Origin: Bradyrhizobium lablabi | Lineage (GTDB): Bacteria; Pseudomonadota; Alphaproteobacteria; Rhizobiales; Xanthobacteraceae | Assembly (NCBI RefSeq): GCF_018129385.1 | Contig: NZ_JAFCLN010000013.1 | Coordinates: 1-64,000, forward strand | Direction: 5' to 3' | DNA length: 64,000 nt | In this document: positions 25,145 to 35,000 of the stretch, piece after piece | Layout of the letters: each line of letters starts with the position of its first letter | Numbering within the stretch: position 1 is the first letter of the stretch | Made by a program: the position numbers and the translations under genes | Notes under the pieces: model-generated | What the model was told of the DNA's origin: nothing | What the model saw: only the letters and a program-made list of their open reading frames with translations | Database searches by the model: none

Positions 25145-25963
25145 TTAGAACGGCAACAGGATATCGGACACCTGCTGGCCATAGCGCGGCTGTTGCACGT
25201 CCATGATCTGGCCGCGGCCGCCATAGGCGATGCGGGCTTGGGCGATTTTCGTGGAATCGATGGTGTTGTCGCTCTGGATGTCCTCCGGGCGCACGATGCC
25301 GGCGACGATCAGTTCGCGAATCTCGAAATTGACGCGGATCTCCTGCTTGCCCTCGACCACGAGATTGCCGTTCGGCAGCACCTGGGTCACCACGGCGGCG
25401 ACGTTGGTGGTCAAGGATTCCTGGCGGTTGACCGAACCCTTGCCGTCGGCCGACGACGTCGAGTCGGTGGTCAGCAGCTTGCCGGGCAGGATCTTGTTGG
25501 ACTGCGTGATGGTCTGGGAACCGATGAATGCGGAGATGCCGGAGTCTTCCTTGGCGGTACGACTGCGCTGGGTCTCGTTGGCGATGTTGGCCTTGTCGGT
25601 GATGTTCACCGACACCGTCAGGATATCGCCGATGCGCGCGGCACGCTGATCCTTGAAGAAGGCGCGCGAGCCGTTCCGCCACAGCGAGTTGGCATTGTAC
25701 GAGGCCACTTCCGGCTTCGGCATCGGCATCTGCACCGGCTTGTAGCCAGGTTGCGCAGTCGGATTCTCGATCGCGTTCAGCTTCGGCGCCTCGCCGATCT
25801 GCGAGAGGCGGTCGACTGCCGAGCATCCAGTAGCGACGCTGAGTACGGCCAGCAGCGCGGCGGCTTTGAAGACGCGTGAGACTTTTTGTTTTGACGCGTT
25901 TTCTTCACGCGAACCGGTACCCACTTCGCTCGAAAACGCTTTGGTGTACTTATACATGACCAT
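25145..25963 (-). CDS. flgH: Flagellar L-ring lipoprotein FlgH
   Basis: FlgH forms the L ring in the outer membrane. The 272-residue product has a lipobox LSVATGC with Cys47 as the lipid site, then the FlgH body: NSLWRNGSRAFFKDQRAARIGDILTVSVNI, and the C-terminal VVEGKQEIRVNFEIRELIVAGIVRPEDI, matching the family. The leader before the cysteine is long (46 residues), but the ATG overlaps the flgA stop (TAATG), favouring this start. Last gene of flgF-flgG-flgA-flgH. Confidence 0.95.
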   Translation of the reverse strand: MVMYKYTKAFSSEVGTGSREENASKQKVSRVFKAAALLAVLSVATGCSAVDRLSQIGEAPKLNAIENPTAQPGYKPVQMPMPKPEVASYNANSLWRNGSRAFFKDQRAARIGDILTVSVNITDKANIANETQRSRTAKEDSGISAFIGSQTITQSNKILPGKLLTTDSTSSADGKGSVNRQESLTTNVAAVVTQVLPNGNLVVEGKQEIRVNFEIRELIVAGIVRPEDIQSDNTIDSTKIAQARIAYGGRGQIMDVQQPRYGQQVSDILLPF

Positions 25964-27015
25964 TACTCGGTTTTGGCCGCGCCTTGCGAGGCGGCGTTGG
26001 CGACGGATACGGGAGCGGCGGGCGCCGCGTTGAGGGAGGAAGTCTCGGTTTGGCGCTGCGGCGTCACTGAAATCGCGACCTGGCCGCGCCCGATCACGAC
26101 ACCGGTCACCGTGCGCTTGGATTGCAGGTTCATCACGCTGACGACGTCGCCTTCGGCGCCGCTTTCCAGCGCCTTGCCGCGGATGGTGAGATAGATGTTG
26201 GCTGTCTCGTAGATCAGCGTGACGGCCTGCTCGCGCTGCACGAGGTCGGGTTTGGCCAGGTCGGCGGACTTGATCGCCTGGCCCGCGCGCAACACCCGCC
26301 GCGCCTGCATGCCGAGCGCGCTGTCGCGGCTTATGGCATCGTGGCCGACTTCCGCCTTCGGCCGGCGCTCGATCACGATATCGGAAGCCTTGATGATGTC
26401 GTTGCGCTCGATGCCGCGCGTCAGCACCGCGGCCTCGACCGTCTCGATCGCGGTGCCGGAGAACCGGAATTTTGCCGGGGCAAGGCCGGCCTCGTTTGCG
26501 ATTTCGAGCGTGACGTCAAAGCGGTTGTTTCGCGGGTCGTAGCGCACCGCGAGCGGGCGCAGATCGCCGCTGTGGGCGGCATCCAGCCTGATCTCGCCGG
26601 GATCGCGGTCGAAAGTGAGCGACAGATTGGCAGCCTCCCCAAGGCCGTTCTTGCGCTCCAGCGCGCGGGCCACCGCGGTCTGGATTTCGTTGCCGTCGAG
26701 CGTGCGGGCGAGGCGCGTCACCGAGATCTCGCGCAGGCCCTTTGTGTTGACGCCGATCACCTGATGCGCGCTGAGCGCGGTGAGCACCTGCGCCACCGGC
26801 AGCGTGCCGGTGGTGCCGAGATCCGGGGCGCGGTAGATCGCGATCTGGCCCGCGGCGCCGGCATTGTCGATGACATCGCCGATCCGCACCAGATCGGAAG
26901 CGACCGTGACATTGGCGCGCAGCACGGGCGTGGCGAGGATGTCGTCGCGGGTTTGCGCCGACGCTGATGTGGCGGTGAACAGGGCGGCGGCGATGAGGAG
27001 CGAGCGGGCGATCAT
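25963..27015 (-). CDS. flgA: Flagellar P-ring assembly chaperone FlgA
   Basis: FlgA helps FlgI assemble into the P ring in the periplasm. The 350-residue product has a Sec signal peptide (MIARSLLIAAALFTATSASA) and a C-terminal SAF-like domain (VLTRGIERNDIIKASDIVIERRP, ALGMQARRVLRAGQAIKSADL, VTLIYETANIYLTIRGKALESGAEGDVVSVMN). It is longer than the enterobacterial protein (about 220), with an extra N-terminal domain at residues about 25-200. It is 9 bases after flgG. Confidence 0.93.
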   Translation of the reverse strand: MIARSLLIAAALFTATSASAQTRDDILATPVLRANVTVASDLVRIGDVIDNAGAAGQIAIYRAPDLGTTGTLPVAQVLTALSAHQVIGVNTKGLREISVTRLARTLDGNEIQTAVARALERKNGLGEAANLSLTFDRDPGEIRLDAAHSGDLRPLAVRYDPRNNRFDVTLEIANEAGLAPAKFRFSGTAIETVEAAVLTRGIERNDIIKASDIVIERRPKAEVGHDAISRDSALGMQARRVLRAGQAIKSADLAKPDLVQREQAVTLIYETANIYLTIRGKALESGAEGDVVSVMNLQSKRTVTGVVIGRGQVAISVTPQRQTETSSLNAAPAAPVSVANAASQGAAKTE

Positions 27016-27024
27016 GGCAAAACC

Positions 27025-27813
27025 TCAGCGGAACATGCCGGCGGTGGATTGCAGCATCTGGTCGGTGGCCGAGATCACCTTGGCGTTCATCTCGTAGGCG
27101 CGCTGGGCGGCGATCAGATCGGAGATTTCGCTGACCACTTCGACATTGGCCTGCTCGAGGTTGGCCTGCTGCATATCGCCAAGGCCGTCGGTGTTGGCGA
27201 TGCCGTCCTGCGGCGCGCCGGAGGCGGGCGTATCCGTGAACAGATTGTCGCCGATCGGCTTCAGGCCGGCCTTGTTGATGAATCGCGTCAGCCCGATCTG
27301 GCCAATCTGGGTAGGCGTGGTCGATCCCGGCAGCACCACCGTCACCTGGCCCTGCGCGTTGATGGTCAGGCCCGACGAGTTTTGCGGAATGGTGATAGTC
27401 GGCTGCACCGGGTTGCCCTGCGAAGTGACGATGCGGCCCTGCGCGTCCATCTGGAACGAGCCGTCGCGGGTGTACGTGTAGGTGCCGTCGGTCATCTGGA
27501 TCTTGAAAAAGCCCTCGCCGCGGATGGCGATGTCGAGCTCGTTGCCGGTCGGCGACAGCGTGCCTTGCGTCATCAGGCGCGGCGTGCCGACGGTCTTCAC
27601 GCCGCCGCCGATGTCGACGCCGACGGGCAGGATGGTGCCCTGGTCCGAGGCCTGCGCGCCGACGCGGCGGACGTGGTCGTAGATCAGGTCCTGGAACGCG
27701 GCACGCTGCTTCTTGTAGCCGGTGGTGCGCAGGTTCGCGATGTTGTTGGAGATCACCTGAACGTTGAGTTCCTGTGCCGCCATTCCGGTCGCAGCGGTGT
27801 AGAGCGCGCGCAT
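27025..27813 (-). CDS. flgG: Flagellar distal rod protein FlgG
   Basis: FlgG builds the distal rod. The 262-residue product begins MRALYTAATGMAAQELNVQVISNNIANLRTTGYKK in character, with the family motif and ends DLIAAQRAYEMNAKVISATDQMLQ, both exact hallmarks of FlgG. Length equals the usual 260-262. It is preceded 17 bases upstream by flgF and followed by flgA in the same operon. Confidence 0.97.
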   Translation of the reverse strand: MRALYTAATGMAAQELNVQVISNNIANLRTTGYKKQRAAFQDLIYDHVRRVGAQASDQGTILPVGVDIGGGVKTVGTPRLMTQGTLSPTGNELDIAIRGEGFFKIQMTDGTYTYTRDGSFQMDAQGRIVTSQGNPVQPTITIPQNSSGLTINAQGQVTVVLPGSTTPTQIGQIGLTRFINKAGLKPIGDNLFTDTPASGAPQDGIANTDGLGDMQQANLEQANVEVVSEISDLIAAQRAYEMNAKVISATDQMLQSTAGMFR

Positions 27814-27829
27814 GAGTCAAACTCCTCTA

Positions 27830-28588
27830 TCAGGCCGGCACTTCGGCGAGCTTGTCGATCGCCGAACGGTGGAGGTCGTGTTGCTGTTGCAAGAGCGTAG
27901 CGATGTGCGAGTAGGTGCGGTTCACCTCGATCAGGCGGCTCATCTCCAGCACCGAATTGACGTTGGACTTTTCGACAAAGCCCTGGCGCACCACCGAGGT
28001 GGTGTCCGCCACGCCGGCGCCGCCGGAATAGAGGTTGGAGCCTTCCTTGGTAAGCGCCTGCGGGTTGGCGAACCTCACGATCCGCAGCTTGCCGCGCACC
28101 GAGTCGGTGCGGGCGGTGCCCTCCAGCACGGTGACATTGCCGTCCTGGGCGATGGTGATCTGCTTGTCGGTCTGCTGGAACTGGATCGGGCCGCCGCTGC
28201 CGAGCACAGGATAGCCGGACGCATTCACGAGCTGGCCTTGATTGTTGATCTGGAACGAGCCGTCGCGAGTGTAGCGCTCGCCCTGCGGGGTCTGCACCAC
28301 GAAAAAGCCGCTGCCGTCGATCGCAACGTCGAGCGGGTTCTTGGTCGGCTCGAGCGCTCCTTGCGCATAGTCGCGGAAGGTGGCGCGGTCCATCACATGG
28401 CTGATGCGGCGGTCGCGGCCGGCCATGAAATTGTCTTCGCGCGCGCCATCCGCCAGATATTCCTGGAACAGCGAGCGGTCGGCCTTGAAGCCGTTGGTGT
28501 TCACGTTGGCGACGTTGTTGGCGATGACATCCATCTGCCGTTCCAGCGTCACTTGCCGCGATAGTCCGATGAGAAGCGTATTCTGCAC
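27830..28588 (-). CDS. flgF: Flagellar proximal rod protein FlgF
   Basis: The 252-residue product is a rod protein: LLIGLSRQVTLERQMDVIANNVANVNTNGFK at the N-terminus, DGSGFFVV and YTRDGSFQIN in the middle, and VLEMSRLIEVNRTYSHIATLLQQQ at the C-terminus. The GTG at 28588 is taken as start because GGGGAG lies ten bases upstream and rod proteins begin near this point; the longer reading to 28684 has no flagellar character. It heads the leftward flgF-flgG-flgA-flgH operon. Confidence 0.93.
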   Translation of the reverse strand: MQNTLLIGLSRQVTLERQMDVIANNVANVNTNGFKADRSLFQEYLADGAREDNFMAGRDRRISHVMDRATFRDYAQGALEPTKNPLDVAIDGSGFFVVQTPQGERYTRDGSFQINNQGQLVNASGYPVLGSGGPIQFQQTDKQITIAQDGNVTVLEGTARTDSVRGKLRIVRFANPQALTKEGSNLYSGGAGVADTTSVVRQGFVEKSNVNSVLEMSRLIEVNRTYSHIATLLQQQHDLHRSAIDKLAEVPA

Positions 28589-28702
28589 CGGCAAATCTCC
28601 CCTGATGTCGCCCGCGCGGGGTCGGTTCTCCCAAACCTCTCCTTGCGGACTTGTCTGAACGCTTTCGGCTCTCCCAAACGTCAAGCGCTCACGGCTCTCT
28701 CA

Positions 28703-28717
28703 GCGAAAGCCGTGCCA
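28703..28717 (-). promoter_or_regulatory. Sigma-54 promoter of the flgF operon
   Basis: On the minus strand TGGCAC-N5-TCGC matches the -24/-12 pattern with one change (TTGC to TCGC), and GG and GC are ten bases apart. The predicted start near 28691 leaves about 100 bases before flgF. Confidence 0.65.
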
Positions 28718-28947
28718 AGTCATAAAAGCTAGTAATGTTAATTGGTTAGCCGTTCAGCGGGGGTGCAAGTCGGGCGGCAGAAAGGTCTTGTTGACCATGT
28801 TTGCCCGGCAGTTTTTTCCTAGTTGGTGCTCAAAAGAAAGATTCCATTAACCATTGCTACCCTAGCGTCACCATCGAGATGAGGGCGCGTGTGCGCCGGC
28901 GGCATTGGTATCGCGTCGGGGGCTGGTGAGATCGCGTTCGTTCGCTA

Positions 28948-28996
28948 GGGCATGATCCGGAAAAGTGGGGACCGGTTTTCCGGAAGGATCATGCCC
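28948..28996. repeat. Dispersed palindromic repeat upstream of fliL
   Basis: GGGCATGATCC at the left pairs with GGATCATGCCC at the right, and an inner CCGGAAAA pairs with TTTTCCGG, giving a near-perfect 49-base hairpin. It ends 25 bases before the fliL ATG. From memory this sequence is widespread between genes in Bradyrhizobium and Rhodopseudomonas. Confidence 0.85.
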
Positions 28997-29021
28997 AAAC
29001 AGATAGAGCGGTGAACGGGCG

Positions 29022-29525
29022 ATGGCTGAGAATGAAGGGGAAGGCGGCGCCGCGGCTGAAGGCGCAGAGGCCGCACCCGCCAAGAAGGGCAAGCTGAAGC
29101 TGATCATCGCCGTGGTGGGATTTCTCACCTTGGTCGGCGGCGGCGTGGGCGCATATCTCTTCCTGATGAAGGGCCACGGCGATGAGAAGCACGCCGAAGC
29201 GGCGCCTTCCACCAAGCCGCCGGCATTCGTCGAAGTGCCGGAGATGCTGGTCAACCTCGTCGGGCTGCCGGGCGAGCGCGTGCAGTATCTCAAGGTCCGG
29301 ATCGTGCTCGAGGTGAAGGAAGAAAAGCTGGCCGAGGCGATCAAGCCGACCATGCCGCGCGTCACCGACATCTTTCAGACCTACATGCGCGAATTGCGCG
29401 CCGGCGACCTCAACGGCTCGGCCGGCCTGTTCCGCCTGAAGGAGGAACTGACCCGCCGGGTCAACCTCGCGGTGGCGCCGAACCAGGTCAACGCCGTGCT
29501 GTTCAAGGAAATCGTGATCCAGTGA
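29022..29525 (+). CDS. fliL: Flagellar basal body-associated protein FliL
   Basis: FliL surrounds the stator units and supports torque. The 167-residue product has an N-terminal cytoplasmic charged part, one membrane helix at about residues 26-46 (LKLIIAVVGFLTLVGGGVGAYLF), and a periplasmic domain with PPAFVEVPEMLVNLVG and RVQYLKVRIVLEV, then a C-terminal KEIVIQ. It leads the operon fliL-fliM-DUF6468-motE-like-TPR, with fliM starting 19 bases later. Confidence 0.93.
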   Translation: MAENEGEGGAAAEGAEAAPAKKGKLKLIIAVVGFLTLVGGGVGAYLFLMKGHGDEKHAEAAPSTKPPAFVEVPEMLVNLVGLPGERVQYLKVRIVLEVKEEKLAEAIKPTMPRVTDIFQTYMRELRAGDLNGSAGLFRLKEELTRRVNLAVAPNQVNAVLFKEIVIQ

Positions 29526-29544
29526 GAAAGCGGATTTTCAGCTG

Positions 29545-30753
29545 ATGGCCGGCAACGACCAGATGGATCAAGACGCGATTGCGGCCCAATGGGAAGCATC
29601 GCTCGGTCAGGAGGATCCCGCGGAGGCCGAAAAGGCCGCGGCCGCCAATGAGATCTCCGGCACCATGGCGCTGCAATGGGCCGCCATGGTGGAAGACGGC
29701 GGCCGTGAGTTCGGCACCGGCAAGAGCACCAACAGCGGCGAGCGGGTGCTCTCGCAGGAAGAGATCGACAATCTGCTCGGCTTCACCGCCGGCGACGTCA
29801 ATCTCGACGATCATTCCGGCATCCGCGCCATCATCGATTCGGCGATGGTGTCCTACGAGCGTCTGCCGATGCTCGAAATCGTCTTCGACCGCCTAGTGCG
29901 GCTGATGACGACGTCGTTGCGCAACTTCACCTCCGACAACGTCGAAGTCTCGCTCGACCGCATCACCTCGGTGCGTTTCGGCGATTACATGAATTCGATC
30001 CCGCTGCCGGCGGTGCTCTGCGTGTTCAAGGCGGAGGAGTGGGAGAACTTTGGCCTCGCCACCGTCGATTCCAGCCTGATCTATTCCATCATCGACGTGC
30101 TGCTCGGCGGTCGCCGCGGCCAGACCTCGCTGCGCATCGAAGGCCGGCCCTATACGACGATCGAAACCAATCTGGTGAAGCGGCTGATCGAGGTCGTGCT
30201 GTCGGACGCCGAGCAAGCGTTCCGGCCGCTGTCGCCGGTCACCTTCACCATCGACCGCCTGGAAACCAATCCGCGCTTTGCCGCGATCTCGCGGCCCGCC
30301 AACGCCGCGATCCTGGTGCGCTTGCGCATCGACATGGAAGAGCGCGGCGGCAATATCGAATTGCTGCTGCCTTATGCGACCATCGAACCGATCCGCAACG
30401 TGCTGTTGCAGATGTTCATGGGCGAAAAATTCGGCCGTGATCCGATCTGGGAAGGCCATTTTGCCACCGAGGTGGCGCAGGCCGAGATTTCCGTCGATGC
30501 GGTGCTGTATGAGGCCGACATCCCCTTAAAGCAGCTCATGAAGCTGAAGGTCGGCGATACGCTGCCGCTGGAGATGCGCGCCGATGCACTGGTCACCGTC
30601 CGCTGCGGCAACGTCACGCTGACGGAAGGGCGGATGGGCCGGGTAGGGGACCGCGTCGCGATCCGCGTCACCAAGCAGTTGCGCAAGCCGAACACGACCT
30701 TTGCGATGTTCGAGAAGGCCGATGAACAGACCAAGATGATGGAGGCACAATGA
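29545..30753 (+). CDS. fliM: Flagellar motor switch protein FliM with N-terminal extension
   Basis: FliM is part of the C ring and receives CheY-P. The CheY-binding-type motif LSQEEIDNLLGF, normally at the very N-terminus, here starts at residue 69. The preceding residues include two look-alike segments, AIAAQWEASLGQED (11-24) and TMALQWAAMVEDG (40-52). The middle CheC-like domain (MLEIVFDRLVRLMTTSLRNF, LPAVLCVFKAEEWENFGL) and C-terminal SpoA domain are normal. The 402-residue product is longer than the usual 330-340. Its stop overlaps the next start by four bases. Confidence 0.95.
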   Translation: MAGNDQMDQDAIAAQWEASLGQEDPAEAEKAAAANEISGTMALQWAAMVEDGGREFGTGKSTNSGERVLSQEEIDNLLGFTAGDVNLDDHSGIRAIIDSAMVSYERLPMLEIVFDRLVRLMTTSLRNFTSDNVEVSLDRITSVRFGDYMNSIPLPAVLCVFKAEEWENFGLATVDSSLIYSIIDVLLGGRRGQTSLRIEGRPYTTIETNLVKRLIEVVLSDAEQAFRPLSPVTFTIDRLETNPRFAAISRPANAAILVRLRIDMEERGGNIELLLPYATIEPIRNVLLQMFMGEKFGRDPIWEGHFATEVAQAEISVDAVLYEADIPLKQLMKLKVGDTLPLEMRADALVTVRCGNVTLTEGRMGRVGDRVAIRVTKQLRKPNTTFAMFEKADEQTKMMEAQ

Positions 30754-31199
30754 ACCATTCCCTTGGACTCATGATCGAGAGCCTGGTGGCCATCCTGCTG
30801 ATGGTCACCGTCGGCTATTGCATCGTGCTGAACAAGCGCCTGCAACGGCTGAAAGCGGATGAGCACTCGCTGAAAGCAACCATCGCCGAACTGATCACCG
30901 CGACCGAAATCGCCGAGCGCGCGATCGGCGGGCTCAAGCACACCGTGCGCGACGTCAACGAGCATCTCGGCAGCCAGCTCACCGCGGCAACGCAGATGTC
31001 GGCGCATCTGAAGAACCAGCTCGCCGAGGGCGACGGCGTGATCCGCCGCCTGTCGAAGATCGCGAGCGCCGCGCGGCCGGCGGCACCGGCGCCATCGGCG
31101 CCCGAGCCGGAGACGCCGCAGATCTCGTCGGCCAAGGCGGTCGCCGCCGCGGCGCAGGCTTTTTCCGAGCGCAGAAGGGCTAACGGCCTCGCCGCATGA
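30750..31199 (+). CDS. DUF6468-type flagellar operon membrane protein
   Basis: The 149-residue product has one N-terminal membrane helix (LMIESLVAILLMVTVGYCIVLNKRL) followed by a coiled-coil of about 70 residues and an Ala/Pro-rich tail. This is the form of DUF6468 proteins, found in alphaproteobacterial flagellar operons after fliM; the function is not established. The ATGA overlaps with both neighbours point to tight coupling with FliM and the MotE-like protein. A structural role at the motor is inferred. Confidence 0.75.
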   Translation: MNHSLGLMIESLVAILLMVTVGYCIVLNKRLQRLKADEHSLKATIAELITATEIAERAIGGLKHTVRDVNEHLGSQLTAATQMSAHLKNQLAEGDGVIRRLSKIASAARPAAPAPSAPEPETPQISSAKAVAAAAQAFSERRRANGLAA

Positions 31200-31966
31200 A
31201 ATCGCTTCGTGACATCCGCGTCATCCCGGTCGTGCTGGTCGCCGTCTGCGGCCTGGCGGTGCTGAAGATCGCCGGCCTCGTGCTCGAGGGCGGCTACGTC
31301 TTCGACTACAACCCGGGCGCGGCAAAACCGTCCTGGGCGCAGGACCAGATCAATTTTCCGGGTGCGCCCAAGGCCGATGCGGCCGATGTCACGGGCTCGG
31401 TGCATGGCGCGCCGAAGGAGCCGCCAAAACCGGCCGCGCCGGCGAGCGAGCCGCCGAAGCCGGATGGCGTCGTGGTCTATCCCGACCAGACGCCGCAGGT
31501 CTCGGCCTCGGAGCGCGCGATCCTGGAACGGTTGCAGGCCCGGCGGCAGGAGCTCGAGGCGCGCGCCCGCGAGATCGAGATCCGCGAGAGCCTGCTCAAA
31601 TCGGCGGAAAAGCGCATCGAAGGCAAGGTCGAGGAATTGAAGGCCGTGGAGGCGCGGATTGCGACCGCCAGCGGCGCCAAGAGCGAGGCCGACGCGGCGC
31701 GCTTCAAGGGCATCGTCACGATGTATGAGGGCATGAAGCCGAAGGACGCCGCAAAAGTGTTCGACCGGCTGGAGATGGCCGTGCTGTACGAGATCGCTTC
31801 GCAAATCGCGCCGCGAAAGATGTCCGACATCCTCGGGCTAATGCAGCCGGAAGCGGCCGAGCGGCTGACGGTCGAGCTGGCGCGCCGGGCCGGCAACGAC
31901 AAGGCGGGCACCTCAGCGGAACTGCCCAAGATCGAGGGCAAGATGCTGGCGCCGAAGCCGAACTAG
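31196..31966 (+). CDS. MotE-like protein with MgtE-N-type domain
   Basis: The 256-residue product has an N-terminal membrane or signal segment (residues about 8-30), a Pro-rich linker, a coiled-coil (about 100-165, AILERLQARRQELEARAREIEIRES) and a C-terminal MgtE-N-like domain (GIVTMYEGMKPKDAAKVFDRLEMAVLYEIASQI). This matches MotE of Sinorhizobium, a periplasmic chaperone for the motor protein MotC. No motC is in the window; the large TPR protein encoded next is a candidate partner. Start overlaps the previous stop by four bases. Confidence 0.8.
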   Translation: MKSLRDIRVIPVVLVAVCGLAVLKIAGLVLEGGYVFDYNPGAAKPSWAQDQINFPGAPKADAADVTGSVHGAPKEPPKPAAPASEPPKPDGVVVYPDQTPQVSASERAILERLQARRQELEARAREIEIRESLLKSAEKRIEGKVEELKAVEARIATASGAKSEADAARFKGIVTMYEGMKPKDAAKVFDRLEMAVLYEIASQIAPRKMSDILGLMQPEAAERLTVELARRAGNDKAGTSAELPKIEGKMLAPKPN

Positions 31967-32057
31967 GATGCCAGTTTACCGGCATATTTAATGAGACGTT
32001 AAGCCCGCCAATTCTAGAGTCTTCTCATGGGGCGAAACGCGTTTCTCCCCCGACAAG

Positions 32058-35000
32058 ATGGTTGAAGCCGAAAGACCCGCTGGAATGGCGCTTGGGGCTG
32101 CCGCTGGATTTTGCTCGCTGGGCCGCGCCTTGGCGCGGATCGCGCGCGGCTGGCCAAAGCGGGCCGCGTGTCTCGCCGCCGGCCTGACGCTGTTGGCGGC
32201 GCCGGCGTATGGGCAAGCCGATCCGGTCAGGGGGGAAGCTACGCTGTCGGCGGCCGGCGGTTTTGCGCGGCTCACCATCAGGCTTGCCGAGGATATCGAT
32301 TCACAGGTGACGGCGGCGGGCTCCATCATCGTGATACGCTTCAAGCGGCCGGTGGCGATTCCGGTCGGACGGCTCTCCGACGCGGTGCCCGACTACATTT
32401 CATCCGCGCGTGCCGATCCCGACGGAGGCGCGATCCGGCTGTCGCTGGCGCGAAAGGTCACCATCAACACCATGACGGCGGGCGAACGTGTGTTCGTCGA
32501 TTTCCTGCCCGACAACTGGAACGGTCCGCCGCCCGGCCTGCCGCAGGAAGTGGTGCGCGAATTGTCCGATCGGGCGCGCGCGGCCGAACGCGCGCTTCGC
32601 CAGCAAAGGGCCGACGCGGAGGCCAAGAAGCGCCCGCCTGTGCGGGTGCGCGCCTCGGTGCAGCCGACCTTCGTCCGCTTCGTGTTCGAGATGCCCGACG
32701 GCGTCGGCGTCTCCTCGGTGCTCAACGATCAGAAGCTGACGCTGCTGTTCAACGCCCCGCTGACCTTCGACCTTGCCGATGCAAAAGTGGCGGCGCCGCC
32801 GAACGTCGCAACGATCAACCAGAAGATCGAGGGCGCTACCTCGACGATCGAAGCCGAACTGATCGGCGATGTCGACGTGCATTCGTTCCGCGAGGAAAAG
32901 AACTACGTCGTCGACGTCGCATTCCAGTCGGAAAAGCCGCAGGTCGGCGCGCCGCAGGCGGCCGCGCCAGCCGCGCCGGCGCCGGCCGCACCTGTTGTAC
33001 CTGGCGTGCCGGTAGCCCCGGCGCCGGCCCCGCAGGCCGCAGCTCCCGCGGACGAAGTGACGCCGCCGACGTCGGAAACCATTGCGCAGCAGGCCAGGAT
33101 CGAGATCAGGCCGGAGACGGCGGCGAAAGCCCTGCCACTGCCACCGCCGCTCGCCTCCCAATTGAAAGAGACTCCGGCCGCGACAGAAGGCTCAAAACCG
33201 GCGCCGCAGCCCGTGCCCGAACCAATCGCCGAAACGCAAAAGCCGGCCGCGAGTGAAACCTCCGCGGACGCTGCCAGCGGCGACAAATCGGCGAGCCTGG
33301 TGGCGCGGCGTGACGCCGACGGCTTGCGGCTGACCATCTCCTTTGCGCAGGCAACGCCCGCCGCGATGTTCCGCCGCGCCGATGCGGTATGGCTGGTGTT
33401 CGACTCCAATAAGCCGCTCGATGTCGAGCCGATTCGCGCCAAGGGCGGCGCGCTGATCGGCGACGTCAACCGGCTGGACCTGCCACAGGGGCAGGCGATC
33501 CGCGTTCGTCTCAACCGTCCGCAAATCCCTTCGCTCACCGGCAGCGATGCCGGCAACGAATGGACGGTGACCTTCGCCGATACGATGCAGGCGCCGCCGC
33601 AGCCCTTGATGGCGATCCGCAACATCACCGACCCCGCGCTCGCCAATGTCACCGTACCACTGGCAAAGCCCGGCCTGATGCACCGCTTCATCGATCCGGA
33701 TGCCGGCGATGCCCTGATGGTGGTGACCGCGCCGCTGCCGATCCGCGGCTTCATCAAGCGGCAGGATTTCGTCGAGCTGTCGCTGCTGGAATCGATCCAT
33801 GGCGTCGCCGTTCATCCGAATTCGGACGACGTCAAGGCCGAGATCGCAACCGACAAGATTCTGCTCGGCCGTCCCGGCGGACTGACATTGTCGTCGGCGG
33901 ACGTTGCGGCCGAGCGCGCCAATCTCGCGGTGCGGCCGATTTTCGACATCAGCGAATGGAAGGCCAACCAGGCCGGGAATTTCCTGGCGCGCGAGGGCGA
34001 GTTGATCAGGGCAGCCGGCATGGTGGCGCCCGACCAGCGCGCGCAGGCGCGGCTCGACCTTGCCCGCTTCTACATGGCGCGCGGCCTCTATCCGGAAGCC
34101 AAGGGCGTCGCCGATCTCGTGCTGTCTGAGGTCAAGCCCGGTTATGAGGAATCCGCCGCGCTGATGCTGCGCGCGGTCGCGAGCCTCCTGATCGGCCGCC
34201 CGGAGCAGGCATTGAAGGATTTCGCCAATCCCGTCATCGGCAACAATTACGACACGCAGTTGTGGCGGGCGCTGGCGGCGGCACGCCAGGGCAAATGGGC
34301 GGAAGCGCGCGAAAAATTCAAGAACGTCGAATTCGCGATCGCATCCTTGCCCGTGGAATTGCAGCGCATCGTGCTGACGGAAGCGATGCGCGCCTCGCTG
34401 GAGGTGAAGGATTATTCCGGCGCCGCGCGGCGCCGCAGCGATCTCGATGTCGTCATCGTCACGCCGGAGATGAAGCCCTCGATCGCGATCCTGCGCGGCC
34501 GGCTGGCCGAGGCGCTCGGCCACGACCGCGATGCGCAGAGCGATTACCGGATCGCGATGCGTTCCTCCGACCGCGCGGCGGTCTCCGAAGGCAAGCTGCT
34601 CGACCTCGTCCTGCGGCAGAAGCGCGAGGAGATCAGCCAGGTTGATCTGTTGCGCGACCTCGAAACGCTGTCGATGACCTGGCGCGGCGGTCCGATCGAG
34701 CTGAGGGCGCTGGAAATGATGGCCCGCATCTATGCCGATACCGGCCGCTATAACGAGGCGCTGACGGCCGTGCGCACCGCGACGCGGCTCGATCCCAATT
34801 CGGAAGTCTCGCGCCAGGGGCAGGACATGGCGGCGGCGCTGTTCGCCCAGCTTTTCCTCAGCCCGAAAGGCGAGGACCTGCCGCCGATCGAGGCGCTCGG
34901 GATGTTCTTCGAATTTCGCGACCTGACTCCGATTGGGCGGCGCGGTGACGAGATGATCCGCCGCCTTGCCGACCGGCTGGTATCGGTCGACCTGCTCGAT

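Larger units (their letters stand above)
28589..29021. promoter_or_regulatory. Intergenic region between divergent flgF and fliL operons
   Basis: No gene is supported. The region holds the leftward sigma-54 element at 28703-28717, an imperfect GGCAG-TTT-TTTCC dyad at 28807-28819 about 95 bases upstream of it, a TTAACC half-site at 28847-28852, and a palindromic repeat at 28948-28996. Confidence 0.6.
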
